DNA of 64,000 nt from Algibacter_G agarivorans. GTDB taxonomy: Bacteria > Bacteroidota > Bacteroidia > Flavobacteriales > Flavobacteriaceae. Location of the stretch: the NCBI RefSeq assembly GCF_039543245.1, contig NZ_BAABJJ010000018.1, positions 1 to 64,000 on the forward strand. Direction: 5' to 3'. Of this stretch, positions 1 through 8,790 are shown in pieces (position 1 is the first letter of the stretch; every line of letters begins with the position of its first letter). A program made the translations under genes and the position numbers. The notes below the pieces were generated by a model, which saw only the letters and a list, made by a program, of their open reading frames with translations, made no database searches and was not told the origin of the DNA.

Positions 1-20
1 AGAAATATGAATAATACTCC

Positions 21-208
21 AATCCTTTTTAAAAATGAATAGTTTTTGGACTTACTTCTGAAAGTGCCTAATATTTTGGGCGTTACCCAAGGGTCTGGCT
101 TTTCGTTACAATCTTTTTAAAACGTCATCGCAAGTAGTATACGGTGTGGCAATCTGTTTATTATTTGCTTAAAAGCTTGTTGAATTCTGGTCATTTTTAA
201 AAAGGATT
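21..208. repeat. 18-bp perfect inverted repeat, arms 152 bp apart
   Basis: AATCCTTTTTAAAAATGA at 21-38 is the exact reverse complement of bases 191-208. The arms straddle the start and most of the dispersed element at 77-230, so the pair may be a long-stem structure or the trace of an insertion. No flanking direct repeat is obvious. Confidence 0.6.
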
Positions 209-230
209 TCCTCTTCAATCTCTAACGCGG
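77..230 (+). repeat. Dispersed intergenic element, degenerate copy A
   Basis: It begins TGGGCGTTACC, continues AAGGGTCTGGCTTTTCGTTACAA, and ends with CAATCTCTAACGCGGG. The same terminal words occur, on the opposite strand, at 53624-53722. The middle differs between copies: here it is AT-rich, there it is a GC palindrome. This end-conserved, centre-variable design resembles REP/BIME-like elements; the class is inferred. Confidence 0.6.
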
Positions 231-680
231 GCTATTTTCCAAGAAATAGTCTTCAATTCATTGTTACTTCCTTATCTGCTAAATGTAGAATTCAGAAGTT
301 TTAATAAGAATTAGCTTATTTTTTGCCACAGTCCTTTGTTAGCTATTGTTTTTTTTTAATTGTTCTCCAATTTCTTTCCATCTTAAAACAGTGTTTTTTC
401 ATTTAATATTACTTTCAAATGCTGATTTTAATTGAGGTGTAATTAGCAATAGTCATAGTTGTAATAATAAAAACGAAATACCAAATATGCATAATTGCAA
501 TAGGTGAAAAGTATTTATGATTATAATCATAGAGTTAACGTACAGATACATTTTATGTGAGTTGAAAATATTAAAATGAAAAATGTACGCTAAATTGAAG
601 TTGCTGATTTGCGTTAGTGATTGTAGTAGTTAGCTTTTACCGAGGCGAGTATCGAGGCAAACTAGTAACGAAAAGTTAGA

Positions 681-705
681 CCGCCTGCCCACCGGCAGGC
701 AGGCG
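681..705. repeat. REP-like GC palindrome downstream of recQ
   Basis: GCCTGCC (683-689), loop CACC, GGCAGGC (694-700), followed by a second AGGCG. It is strikingly GC-rich for this DNA. It lies 18 bases beyond the recQ stop codon, where it could act as a transcript-end hairpin for recQ, although no clean U-run follows on that strand. Confidence 0.6.
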
Positions 706-722
706 CTCAAAATACGGCATAA

Positions 723-2927
723 TTAATTAGCTACTTCGCTTATGAATTTTATACGATATAATCGGAGTTCATCATCATCATAATCGCCATCAAACTCTTC
801 AATGGCAGCATTAAGATCATCAGTTTCAGATTCCATAAAATAATCATGAATTTCTTCTTGCTGATCTTCGTCTAAAATATCGTTAATCCAATAATCTATA
901 TTCAATTTTGTTCCTGAATACACTATAACTTCCATTTCTTTAATAAAATCTTCCATAGACATCCCTTTTGAAGACGAAATATCATCTAGCGGTAATTTTC
1001 TGTCTATATTTTGAATGATGTATAGTTTATTAGCAGAATTGCTTCCTGTAGATTTTACAACTAAATCGTCTGGACGAGTAATATCGTTTTCTTCAACATA
1101 ACTAGCTATTAATGCTACAAAATCTTTACCGTATTTTTTTGCTTTACCATCTCCAACTCCATGCACATTTGCAAGTTCCGTAAGGTTAATGGGGTATTTT
1201 AAAGCCATATCCTCTAAAGAAGGGTCCTGAAAAATAACAAATGGTGGCACACCTAGTTTTTTGGCATTCTTTTTACGTAAATCTTTAAGAATTGCCATTA
1301 AAACATGATCTGCAACTGCTCCACTTCCTTTTGCAGCGGTAATAATGCTACCGTCTTCCTGAGCGCCTTCAAATATATGATCTTCGGTCATCATAAAAGA
1401 TATTGGCTTTTTTATAAAAGCTTTGCCAGTATCTGTTAATTTAATAACGCCATAAGTTTCAATGTCTTTTCTAAGATAACCAGCAACTAAAACCTGCCTT
1501 AATAATGCCATCCAGTATTTGTTGTCTTTATCTTTTCCTTTACCAAAAAAGGGTTGTTCATTGGTTTTGTGGGAGTTTATCAAGGCATTCTCTTTACCAA
1601 TAAGAACATTTACTAAATCCTTAGATTTATATTTTTCGTTGGTATTATCAATAGTTTCAAGAAGCAATTTCACTTCATCTTTAGCCTCAACCTGCTTTTT
1701 AGGATATCGGACATTATCATCCATATCGCCACCTTCACCAGTTTTAGTGTCAAACTCTTCACCAAAATAATGTAAAATAAATTTCCTTCTTGAGATAGAA
1801 GTTTCCGCGAAAGCGACAACCTCTTGCAACAAAGCCTGCCCAATTTCTTGTTCGGCTACAGGTTTGCCAGACATAAATTTTTCTAACTTTTCAATATCCT
1901 TATAAGCATAAAATGCTAAGCAATGGCCTTCTCCGCCATCACGTCCTGCTCTGCCTGTTTCTTGATAATAACTTTCTATACTTTTAGGAATATCATGATG
2001 GATTACAAAACGCACATCGGGCTTGTCAATCCCCATTCCAAAAGCAATGGTAGCCACCACCACATCAACATCTTCCATTAAAAATTTATCCTGATGACTC
2101 GACCTCGTTTTGGCATCTAAACCGGCATGATACGGTACTGCTTTTACACCGTTTACTTGCAGTACTTGTGCCAATTCTTCAACACGTTTTCTACTTAAAC
2201 AATAAACAATACCTGATTTGCCATCATTTTGTTTAACAAAACGAATAATATCGGCATCCGCATCTTTAGTTTTTGGTCGAACTTCGTAGTATAAATTAGG
2301 TCTATTAAAAGAAGCTTTAAACGTTGTTGCGTTACCTATTCCTAAATTCTTGATAATGTCTTCTTGAACTTTTGGCGTTGCTGTAGCAGTTAAACCAATT
2401 ATAGGAATATTATCGCCTATACGACCAATGATATGACGTAAATTTCTGTATTCTGGTCTAAAATCATGACCCCATTCGCTAATACAATGCGCTTCATCAA
2501 TGGCCATAAAAGATACTTTTACCGACCTTAAAAACTCAACATTTTCTTCTTTAGTTAAAGATTCTGGTGCTACATATAGTAATTTGGTAATACCATTAAC
2601 AATATCTTCTTTAACTTGCTTTACTTCAGTTTTATTTAATGAAGAATTCAGAACATGTGCCACACCGTCTTCTTTCGAAATCCCTCTAATGGCATCTACT
2701 TGATTTTTCATTAAGGCAATTAAAGGCGACACTACAATAGCTGTTCCTTCTTGCATTAATGCTGGCAATTGATAACAGAGCGACTTTCCGCCACCGGTTG
2801 GCATAATTACAAATGTGTGATTACCAGATAGTAAACTTTCAATAACGTCTTCTTGTAGTCCCTTGAATTTACCAAATCCAAAATATTTTTTGAGTGCGAT
2901 ATAAATATCACTTTTTGCTATTAACAT
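723..2927 (-). CDS. recQ: ATP-dependent DNA helicase RecQ
   Basis: A 3'-5' superfamily 2 helicase for DNA repair and recombination. Visible motifs: Walker A MPTGGGKS (residues 42-49), DEAH (144-147) followed by the RecQ aromatic-rich loop, GLTATATP (178-185), and the motif VI region QETGRAGRDG (322-331). An RQC region follows, and an HRDC domain lies at about 565-630. Length (734 aa) is normal for Bacteroidota. Oddity: the four cysteines that bind zinc in E. coli RecQ are missing. The first is Ser379 in SRRKFILHYFGEEF, and the CxxCxxC segment is replaced by TGEGGDMDDN. The C-terminal tail is very acidic. The gene is divergent from kdsD across 195 bp. Confidence 0.96.
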   Translation of the reverse strand: MLIAKSDIYIALKKYFGFGKFKGLQEDVIESLLSGNHTFVIMPTGGGKSLCYQLPALMQEGTAIVVSPLIALMKNQVDAIRGISKEDGVAHVLNSSLNKTEVKQVKEDIVNGITKLLYVAPESLTKEENVEFLRSVKVSFMAIDEAHCISEWGHDFRPEYRNLRHIIGRIGDNIPIIGLTATATPKVQEDIIKNLGIGNATTFKASFNRPNLYYEVRPKTKDADADIIRFVKQNDGKSGIVYCLSRKRVEELAQVLQVNGVKAVPYHAGLDAKTRSSHQDKFLMEDVDVVVATIAFGMGIDKPDVRFVIHHDIPKSIESYYQETGRAGRDGGEGHCLAFYAYKDIEKLEKFMSGKPVAEQEIGQALLQEVVAFAETSISRRKFILHYFGEEFDTKTGEGGDMDDNVRYPKKQVEAKDEVKLLLETIDNTNEKYKSKDLVNVLIGKENALINSHKTNEQPFFGKGKDKDNKYWMALLRQVLVAGYLRKDIETYGVIKLTDTGKAFIKKPISFMMTEDHIFEGAQEDGSIITAAKGSGAVADHVLMAILKDLRKKNAKKLGVPPFVIFQDPSLEDMALKYPINLTELANVHGVGDGKAKKYGKDFVALIASYVEENDITRPDDLVVKSTGSNSANKLYIIQNIDRKLPLDDISSSKGMSMEDFIKEMEVIVYSGTKLNIDYWINDILDEDQQEEIHDYFMESETDDLNAAIEEFDGDYDDDELRLYRIKFISEVAN

Positions 2928-3033
2928 GAATTGTATAAATATTATTTTACTTAATTAAAAACTCAAACAAACATCACAAATCCTATCGATTAATTTAATA
3001 ATGCATTTGAAGAACCCTCATATTTTTTTTCGT

Positions 3034-3041
3034 TAGTTTTG
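3034..3041 (+). promoter_or_regulatory. Possible -7 element for kdsD-tatC-lptB
   Basis: TAGTTTTG matches the Bacteroidota -7 consensus TAnnTTTG. An upstream TTTG at 3006-3009 is 24 bases away, slightly longer than the usual spacing. The box lies inside a small inverted repeat, CGTTA...TAACG. It would give a leader of about 75 nt before the TTG start at 3123. Confidence 0.4.
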
Positions 3042-3122
3042 TAACGAAATTCCAAATTACAACAATATTTAATTTGAGAAACATTTAAAGATAAGAAAAT
3101 CTTTAAAACATCAACAAAAAAA

Positions 3123-4097
3123 TTGCAAATTTTGAAAGACATAAATTCTATTATTAATATTGCGAAGCAAACTATTGAAATGGAAGGTCAAGCCATTTTA
3201 AACTTATCTAACTTAATAACAGATGATTTTGCTGAGGCTGTTCAACTTATTTATCACTCTCAAGGCCGTGTTATTATTACAGGCATTGGCAAAAGCGCTA
3301 TCATCGCTAATAAAATTGTGGCCACATTAAATTCTACAGGTACACCTTCAATTTTTATGCATGCTGCTGATGCTATTCATGGTGATTTAGGGTTAATACT
3401 TAAAGACGATGTGGTTATTTGTATCTCTAAAAGTGGTAATACACCAGAAATTAAAGTATTAGTACCATTAATTAAAAGTGCTAAAAATAAAATGATTGCC
3501 ATTACCGGGAGTACAGACTCATTTTTAGGACAGCATTCCGATTATATTTTAAATGCTTTTGTTGAAAAAGAAGCATGCCCAAATAACTTAGCTCCAACCA
3601 CGAGCACAACAGCTCAGTTGGTTATTGGCGATGCTTTAGCTGTTTGCTTATTAGAATTACGTGGTTTTTCTAGTAACGACTTTGCTAAATACCATCCAGG
3701 TGGCGCCCTTGGAAAAAAATTATATTTAAGGGTTCAAGATATTTCTTCGGTAAATGAAAAGCCTAAAATTAATGGAGGCACTAGTATTAGAGATGTTATT
3801 GTTGAAATTACCGAAAAAATGTTGGGCGTTACCGCTGTAGTTGAAAATGATAAAATTATAGGCATCATAACGGATGGCGATTTACGTAGAATGTTATCTA
3901 AAGTAGATGATTTTTCTAAGTTAACAGCCAAAGATATTATGAGTTCAAACCCAAGACGTATTGAAGCAGAAGCCATGGCTATTGATGCTTTAGAGGTTAT
4001 GGAAACGAATGGTATTTCTCAATTACTAGTTGAAGAAAACGGAAAATATGCAGGCGTGGTGCATTTACATGATTTAATAAAAGAAGGCATTATATAA
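3123..4097 (+). CDS. kdsD: Arabinose-5-phosphate isomerase (KpsF/GutQ/KdsD family)
   Basis: It interconverts ribulose-5-phosphate and arabinose-5-phosphate, the first step towards Kdo for the LPS inner core, in the cytoplasm. A SIS domain fills the N-terminal half (GIGKSAIIANKI; CISKSGNTPEIK; KYHPGGALGKKL), and two CBS domains lie at about 205-324 (GIITDGDLRRML; GVVHLHDLI). Length 324 aa is typical. The start is a TTG (MQILKD); a second TTG three codons later is equally possible, and no ATG is near. The stop overlaps tatC as TAATG, implying coupled translation. With lptB downstream, the cluster serves envelope biogenesis. Confidence 0.93.
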   Translation: MQILKDINSIINIAKQTIEMEGQAILNLSNLITDDFAEAVQLIYHSQGRVIITGIGKSAIIANKIVATLNSTGTPSIFMHAADAIHGDLGLILKDDVVICISKSGNTPEIKVLVPLIKSAKNKMIAITGSTDSFLGQHSDYILNAFVEKEACPNNLAPTTSTTAQLVIGDALAVCLLELRGFSSNDFAKYHPGGALGKKLYLRVQDISSVNEKPKINGGTSIRDVIVEITEKMLGVTAVVENDKIIGIITDGDLRRMLSKVDDFSKLTAKDIMSSNPRRIEAEAMAIDALEVMETNGISQLLVEENGKYAGVVHLHDLIKEGII

Positions 4098-4921
4098 TGG
4101 GGAAAAAGGATATTAATGAGATGTCTTTTTTAGACCATCTTGAAGATTTACGTTGGCATTTAATTAGGATTTGTATAGCAGTTATTACAGTTGCAACTTT
4201 TGCTTTTATTTTTAGTCGTTTTATTTTTGACGAAATAATATTCGCACCATTGGAAATGAACTTTCCAACTTATGACATGCTATGTCAAACCGCTAATTTT
4301 ATTGGCTTAAACACGACATTCTGTGCTGAAGAAATGCCAATGATATTACAAAACAGAACCATGGCAGGACAGTTTTCTGCAGATATTTGGACCGCTATTT
4401 TGGCAGGTTTTGTTATTTCTTTTCCTTATGTTATTTATCAACTATGGAAGTTTATTAGTCCTGGTTTACATGGTAACGAGCGTAAACACTCGCGTGGTTT
4501 CATTATTATTTCATCACTTTTATTTTTCATTGGCGTACTATTTGGATATTATATTGTAACACCCTTGTCTTTAAACTTTTTAGCGAATTATAGCATTTCT
4601 ACAAAAGTAGACAATCAAATAGATATAAGCTCTTATATAGCATTAGTAAGGTCATCTGCTTTGGCATCAGGGTTAATTTTTGAGTTACCAATTATTATAT
4701 ATTTTTTAACTAAAATAGGATTGGTTACGCCAGAAATTTTAAGAAAATATAGAAAATATGCTTTGGTAGTTGTACTTATTCTTTCGGCAATTATAACTCC
4801 ACCAGATATCGCAAGTCAAGTTATAGTTGCCATTCCTATTCTAGTATTATATCAAGTAAGTATTTACATTTCTAAAATTGTTATTAGAAATCAATCGAAA
4901 AAAGAAAAGCGACAAGCATAA
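4097..4921 (+). CDS. tatC: Sec-independent protein translocase TatC
   Basis: Core integral-membrane receptor of the twin-arginine translocase, which exports folded proteins carrying RR signal peptides. The N-terminal cytoplasmic signature MSFLDHLEDLRWHLIR is present, followed by about six hydrophobic segments and the family motif region SPGLHGNERK. It has an insertion in the first periplasmic loop (about residues 50-90) with two cysteines, common in Bacteroidota forms. Length is 274 aa. The start overlaps the kdsD stop by one base. No tatA/tatB is in the window. Confidence 0.95.
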   Translation: MGKKDINEMSFLDHLEDLRWHLIRICIAVITVATFAFIFSRFIFDEIIFAPLEMNFPTYDMLCQTANFIGLNTTFCAEEMPMILQNRTMAGQFSADIWTAILAGFVISFPYVIYQLWKFISPGLHGNERKHSRGFIIISSLLFFIGVLFGYYIVTPLSLNFLANYSISTKVDNQIDISSYIALVRSSALASGLIFELPIIIYFLTKIGLVTPEILRKYRKYALVVVLILSAIITPPDIASQVIVAIPILVLYQVSIYISKIVIRNQSKKEKRQA

Positions 4922-4985
4922 TATTAACATTCCGTTATAATAGTGTATATGATTTTACTATTTTTAGCGTTCAGTATATAAAATT

Positions 4986-5726
4986 ATGATATTAAAAGCC
5001 GAAAATTTGATGAAGTCCTATAGCGGACGAAAGGTAGTAAAGGACGTTTCTCTTGAAGTCAACCAAGGCGAAATCGTTGGTCTTTTAGGACCAAATGGTG
5101 CTGGAAAAACTACATCTTTCTATATGATTGTTGGTTTAATCAAGCCCAACGGCGGTCATATTTTTTTAGATAATACAGAAATCACAAAATACCCCATGTA
5201 CAAACGTGCACAGAACGGTATCGGGTACTTAGCTCAAGAAGCGTCTGTTTTTAGAAAATTAAGCATTGAAGATAATATTCTGAGTGTGCTCCAACTTACC
5301 AAACTAAGTAAGAAGGAACAGATTGACAAAATGGAATCTTTAATTGAAGAGTTTGGCTTAGGTCATATTAGAAAAAGTAGAGGAGATTTATTATCCGGTG
5401 GGGAGCGTCGTCGTACCGAAATTGCACGTGCTTTAGCAACCGACCCAAGTTTTATTCTTTTAGATGAACCTTTTGCTGGTGTTGACCCCGTTGCGGTTGA
5501 AGACATACAACGCATTGTAGCACAGCTTACCAAAAAAAATATCGGTATTCTTATTACAGACCACAACGTACAGGAGACTCTAGCTATTACCGATAGAACC
5601 TATTTAATGTTTGAAGGTGGTATTTTAAAGCATGGCACTCCTGAAGAATTAGCTAATGATGAAATGGTGCGTAAAGTGTATTTAGGACAGAATTTTGAAT
5701 TACGTAAAAAGAAGATTCGCGATTAG
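4986..5726 (+). CDS. lptB: LPS export ABC transporter ATP-binding protein LptB
   Basis: Cytoplasmic ATPase that powers LPS extraction by LptFGC. Walker A GPNGAGKT (35-42), Q-loop AQEASVFRKL, signature LSGGERRR (about 136) and Walker B FILLDEPF followed by AGVDP are all intact. The AQEASVFRKL and GGERRRTEIARAL segments are characteristic of LptB rather than general ABC ATPases. Length is 246 aa. It follows tatC after 64 bp and is probably cotranscribed. Confidence 0.94.
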   Translation: MILKAENLMKSYSGRKVVKDVSLEVNQGEIVGLLGPNGAGKTTSFYMIVGLIKPNGGHIFLDNTEITKYPMYKRAQNGIGYLAQEASVFRKLSIEDNILSVLQLTKLSKKEQIDKMESLIEEFGLGHIRKSRGDLLSGGERRRTEIARALATDPSFILLDEPFAGVDPVAVEDIQRIVAQLTKKNIGILITDHNVQETLAITDRTYLMFEGGILKHGTPEELANDEMVRKVYLGQNFELRKKKIRD

Positions 5727-5852
5727 ACACTAAGTGTCATTTGGTTGTTTTTAATTCATTATAACATAGATTTGCCATTCCTGATTTTCGACTGAGCTCA
5801 ACATAAACTTCAACAGGAATTCGCTTTTAAAAACAGGTTTTTACTTCTTTCC

Positions 5853-6746
5853 CTACTCATCATTGGAAAACTTCTTCTTAATAAAAATAAAGATTTTTAA
5901 CAGCAAAAATGCCAGAAGCCCAATAATTAAACCTACAATAAAATCTCTAATAAAACTTGGTAGTGCTTCTAAAAAATGATGTAGAAACTCAATGTTATGA
6001 ACAAAAATACCACCTGCTACTAACAACAAAGCTATGGTTCCAACAACAGACAAACTTTTTATAACCCATGGTAATGTTCTTATCAAAAGGTTTCCAACTA
6101 TATGCGAAATACTTTTTTTATTATCATTTAAACTAACTAATTTCAATCCGAAATCATCCATTCTAACAATAAGAGCTACAATGCCATATACTCCAATTGT
6201 AGCCACAATAGCCACTACAGACACGACTAAAATTTGAAATAAAATAGGTTTACCAATTACTGTTCCAAGTGCTATAATCACGATTTCTACAGACAGTATA
6301 AAATCAGTAAAAATCGCTGATTTAACTTTCATTTTTTCAGCAATAGCGAGCTCTTCTTCAGATAAAACAACATCGTCCTCAGAATGATTTATTTCAGCGT
6401 CTTCATGCTTATGTGGAACTAAAAAATGATACACTTTTTCAAATCCTTCAAAGGCTAGATACACGCCCCCTAAAATTAAAGCTAAAGTAACTCCCCATGG
6501 CGCAAAAGCACTAAGCAAAAAAGCAATTGGTAAAATAATTAATTTATTAAGCGCAGAACCTTTGGTTATTGCCCATAAAACCGGAAGCTCTCTGGAAGCT
6601 AAAAAACCTGTTGCTTTCTCTGCATTTACGGCTAAATCATCACCTAAAATTCCTGCTGTTTTTTTGGTAGAAATTTTACTCATAACTACCACGTCGTCCA
6701 TTAAGCTTGCTATATCGTCTAAAAGTGCAAAAAAACCTGATGCCAT
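5853..6746 (-). CDS. DUF808 family inner-membrane protein
   Basis: A YedI-like protein of unknown function. The family hallmark is seen at the N-terminus: MASGFFALLDDIASLMDDV, then KKTAGILGDDLAVN. Several hydrophobic segments follow, and the C-terminus is basic (KIFIFIKKKFSNDE). Length (297 aa) is family-typical. Its start overlaps the pssA stop as TAATG, so the two are probably one transcript, though no functional link to phospholipid synthesis is established. Confidence 0.88.
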   Translation of the reverse strand: MASGFFALLDDIASLMDDVVVMSKISTKKTAGILGDDLAVNAEKATGFLASRELPVLWAITKGSALNKLIILPIAFLLSAFAPWGVTLALILGGVYLAFEGFEKVYHFLVPHKHEDAEINHSEDDVVLSEEELAIAEKMKVKSAIFTDFILSVEIVIIALGTVIGKPILFQILVVSVVAIVATIGVYGIVALIVRMDDFGLKLVSLNDNKKSISHIVGNLLIRTLPWVIKSLSVVGTIALLLVAGGIFVHNIEFLHHFLEALPSFIRDFIVGLIIGLLAFLLLKIFIFIKKKFSNDE

Positions 6747-7498
6747 TAAATTAATTTCGATTTTAAATTATCTAAAACAGACATGATTATATAAAGTAAT
6801 ATAATTAATGGGATTGCAGCAAATTGAAGAACAATTAAAAGTACTACACACAATATTATAAAAATATATCTCGTGGCATTATTTTTAAAACTATAGTCTT
6901 TGAACTTTAAGGCAAAAAGTTTAATGCTTGAATTTAACATATAGCAACTCACTAATGTAAGCCCGATTAAAAACCATTTATTTAAAATAATGCTATTTAT
7001 AGCATCGCTGTTTTGAAATTCTATTATTAACGGCAATGACATTATTAATAGTGTGTTTGCTGGTGTTGGCAAACCTTTAAAATACGTTTGTTGGTCTTCA
7101 TCAATATTAAATTTGGCTAATCTATAAGCTGAAGCTAACGTAATTAGCAAACCTAAAAGAGGAAGTATTGGCAAATTAAAATTCATCCCAGTTGTATTTG
7201 ATGACCAGCTACTATTTATAGTGCTCGGAGTATCAATAGTAAACTCTAATAGCTTATACATGATAATTCCAGGAACCAAACCACTTGTTACCATATCAGC
7301 AAGCGAATCTAATTGCAAACCTAATGCCCCCGATACTTTTAATTTTCTCGCTGCAAAACCATCAAAAAAATCGAAAAATATGCCTAGAAATACAAATAAT
7401 GCAGCGGCAACATAATTATTATTTACAGCTAAAAGGACAGCAATACTTCCACACAATAAATTTAAAAGTGTTAACGCATTAGGTATATGTTTCTTCAT
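6746..7498 (-). CDS. pssA: CDP-diacylglycerol--serine O-phosphatidyltransferase
   Basis: It makes phosphatidylserine, the precursor of phosphatidylethanolamine, from CDP-diacylglycerol and serine at the inner membrane. The CDP-alcohol phosphatidyltransferase motif is clear: DFFDGFAARKLKVSG, then LQLDSLADMVTSG. The sequence has about seven hydrophobic segments. I chose the ATG at 7498 (MKKHIPNALTLLNLL) because homologues begin this way; the frame stays open to 7549 but the extra 17 residues are not family-like. It is coupled to the DUF808 gene by TAATG. Confidence 0.92.
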   Translation of the reverse strand: MKKHIPNALTLLNLLCGSIAVLLAVNNNYVAAALFVFLGIFFDFFDGFAARKLKVSGALGLQLDSLADMVTSGLVPGIIMYKLLEFTIDTPSTINSSWSSNTTGMNFNLPILPLLGLLITLASAYRLAKFNIDEDQQTYFKGLPTPANTLLIMSLPLIIEFQNSDAINSIILNKWFLIGLTLVSCYMLNSSIKLFALKFKDYSFKNNATRYIFIILCVVLLIVLQFAAIPLIILLYIIMSVLDNLKSKLI

Positions 7499-7684
7499 AT
7501 TCAGAAATTTATTTTGTAAAAATAGCAAACAATTTTCGTCTAATACCAAATAACTAATTCAAATTATTTTAGCATAATCATATAGATTATTTGTTATGAA
7601 GCAATATCTATTATAATTTCAAGTTTATAACTTTAAATATTATGCCGATTTGAACATGATATTTTATGATTAAATTGGTATTAT

Positions 7685-8779
7685 GTGCATCTTTGTAAAA
7701 AATTGCGATTGAGACTTTACATAACCACATTATTTTGTGTAATATCTATATCTGTATTCAGTCAGACCGTTAGAAAATATTCTAACGAGTTTATGAATAT
7801 TGGTGTGGATGCCGCTGCTTTGGGCATGAGTAGTGCAGTGACATCACATACTGCTGATGTTAATTCTGGATATTGGAATCCTGCAGGACTCGTAAATCTT
7901 GAAGACAATCAATTATCGCTAATGCACTCTAGCTATTTTGCAAATATTGCGAATTATGATTATGCAGCTTATGCCATGCCTCTTGATAACAGAAGTGCTG
8001 TTGGAATTTCCTTAATTCGTTTTGCGGTTGATGATATTTTAAATACAACACAACTTATTGATTCCGAAGGCAATATAAACTATGACAGGATTAGCTTATT
8101 TTCTACCGCCGATTATGGACTGACTTTTTCGTATGCAAGGAAACTACCTCTAGACGGTCTAAATTATGGTGTAAATGCCAAAGTAATAAGACGTGTTATA
8201 GGTGATTTTGCATCATCTTGGGGATTTGGTTTGGATATCGGTATCCAGTTTGAAACCGATAATGATTGGAAATTTGGTGTCATGGCGAGAGATATTACTA
8301 CCACATTTAATGCTTGGGCTATTGATGATGAGCAATTTGCAACAATTAGAGATGCTGTTGCTGGTCAAAACCAAGAATTACCTGAAACTACTGAAATCAC
8401 TATCCCAAAATTACAAATAGGCATTTCAAAATTAGTAGATTTCAATTACGACTACACACTTTTAACTGCTGTTAATTTGAATGTTCGTTTTGAAGAAAAT
8501 AACGATATCATTTCAACATCTGTAGCAAGCATAAACCCTGCTTTAGGGTTTGAGTTTGGCTATGTAGACATGGTTTATTTGCGTGCAGGAATGGGTAACT
8601 TTCAAAATGAATTACAGATTGATAATACTGAGCAATTAAGCTTCCAACCAAGTTTTGGTTTGGGTTTTAAATATAACGGTATTCAAATAGATTATGCGTT
8701 TACAGATATTGGAGACCAAAGTGTTGCGCTATATTCTAACGTGTTTTCTTTAAAAATTGACTTTAGTATCTTTAGGTAA
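7685..8779 (+). CDS. PorV/PorQ family outer-membrane protein
   Basis: It has a signal peptide with a basic n-region (KKLRLRLY), a hydrophobic core and a cleavage site near VFSQ. The mature protein starts with the family pattern FMNIGVDAAALGMSSA and DVNSGYWNPAGL, as in FadL-like barrels of the PorV/PorQ group. PorV and PorQ work in type IX secretion, but many paralogues have unknown roles, so I do not assign porV or porQ. The start is uncertain. This frame opens with GTG at 7685, but a -7-like CATCTTTG overlaps it (7686-7693), so the real start may be the TTG at 7703 or 7712. It forms a pair with the next gene (11 bp). Confidence 0.82.
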   Translation: MHLCKKLRLRLYITTLFCVISISVFSQTVRKYSNEFMNIGVDAAALGMSSAVTSHTADVNSGYWNPAGLVNLEDNQLSLMHSSYFANIANYDYAAYAMPLDNRSAVGISLIRFAVDDILNTTQLIDSEGNINYDRISLFSTADYGLTFSYARKLPLDGLNYGVNAKVIRRVIGDFASSWGFGLDIGIQFETDNDWKFGVMARDITTTFNAWAIDDEQFATIRDAVAGQNQELPETTEITIPKLQIGISKLVDFNYDYTLLTAVNLNVRFEENNDIISTSVASINPALGFEFGYVDMVYLRAGMGNFQNELQIDNTEQLSFQPSFGLGFKYNGIQIDYAFTDIGDQSVALYSNVFSLKIDFSIFR

Positions 8780-8790
8780 TCTTAAATTAC

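Larger units (their letters stand above)
1..722. other. Gene-free region with decayed repeats
   Basis: No convincing coding frame is visible in these 722 bases before the 3' end of recQ. The stretch holds an 18-bp perfect inverted repeat (21-38 and 191-208), a copy of an element that recurs near 53.6 kb (77-230), and a GC-rich palindrome near the recQ stop (683-700). The remainder is AT-rich with no recognised signal. It looks like a graveyard of small repeats rather than a broken gene, but a very short gene or an RNA cannot be excluded by eye. Confidence 0.6.
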
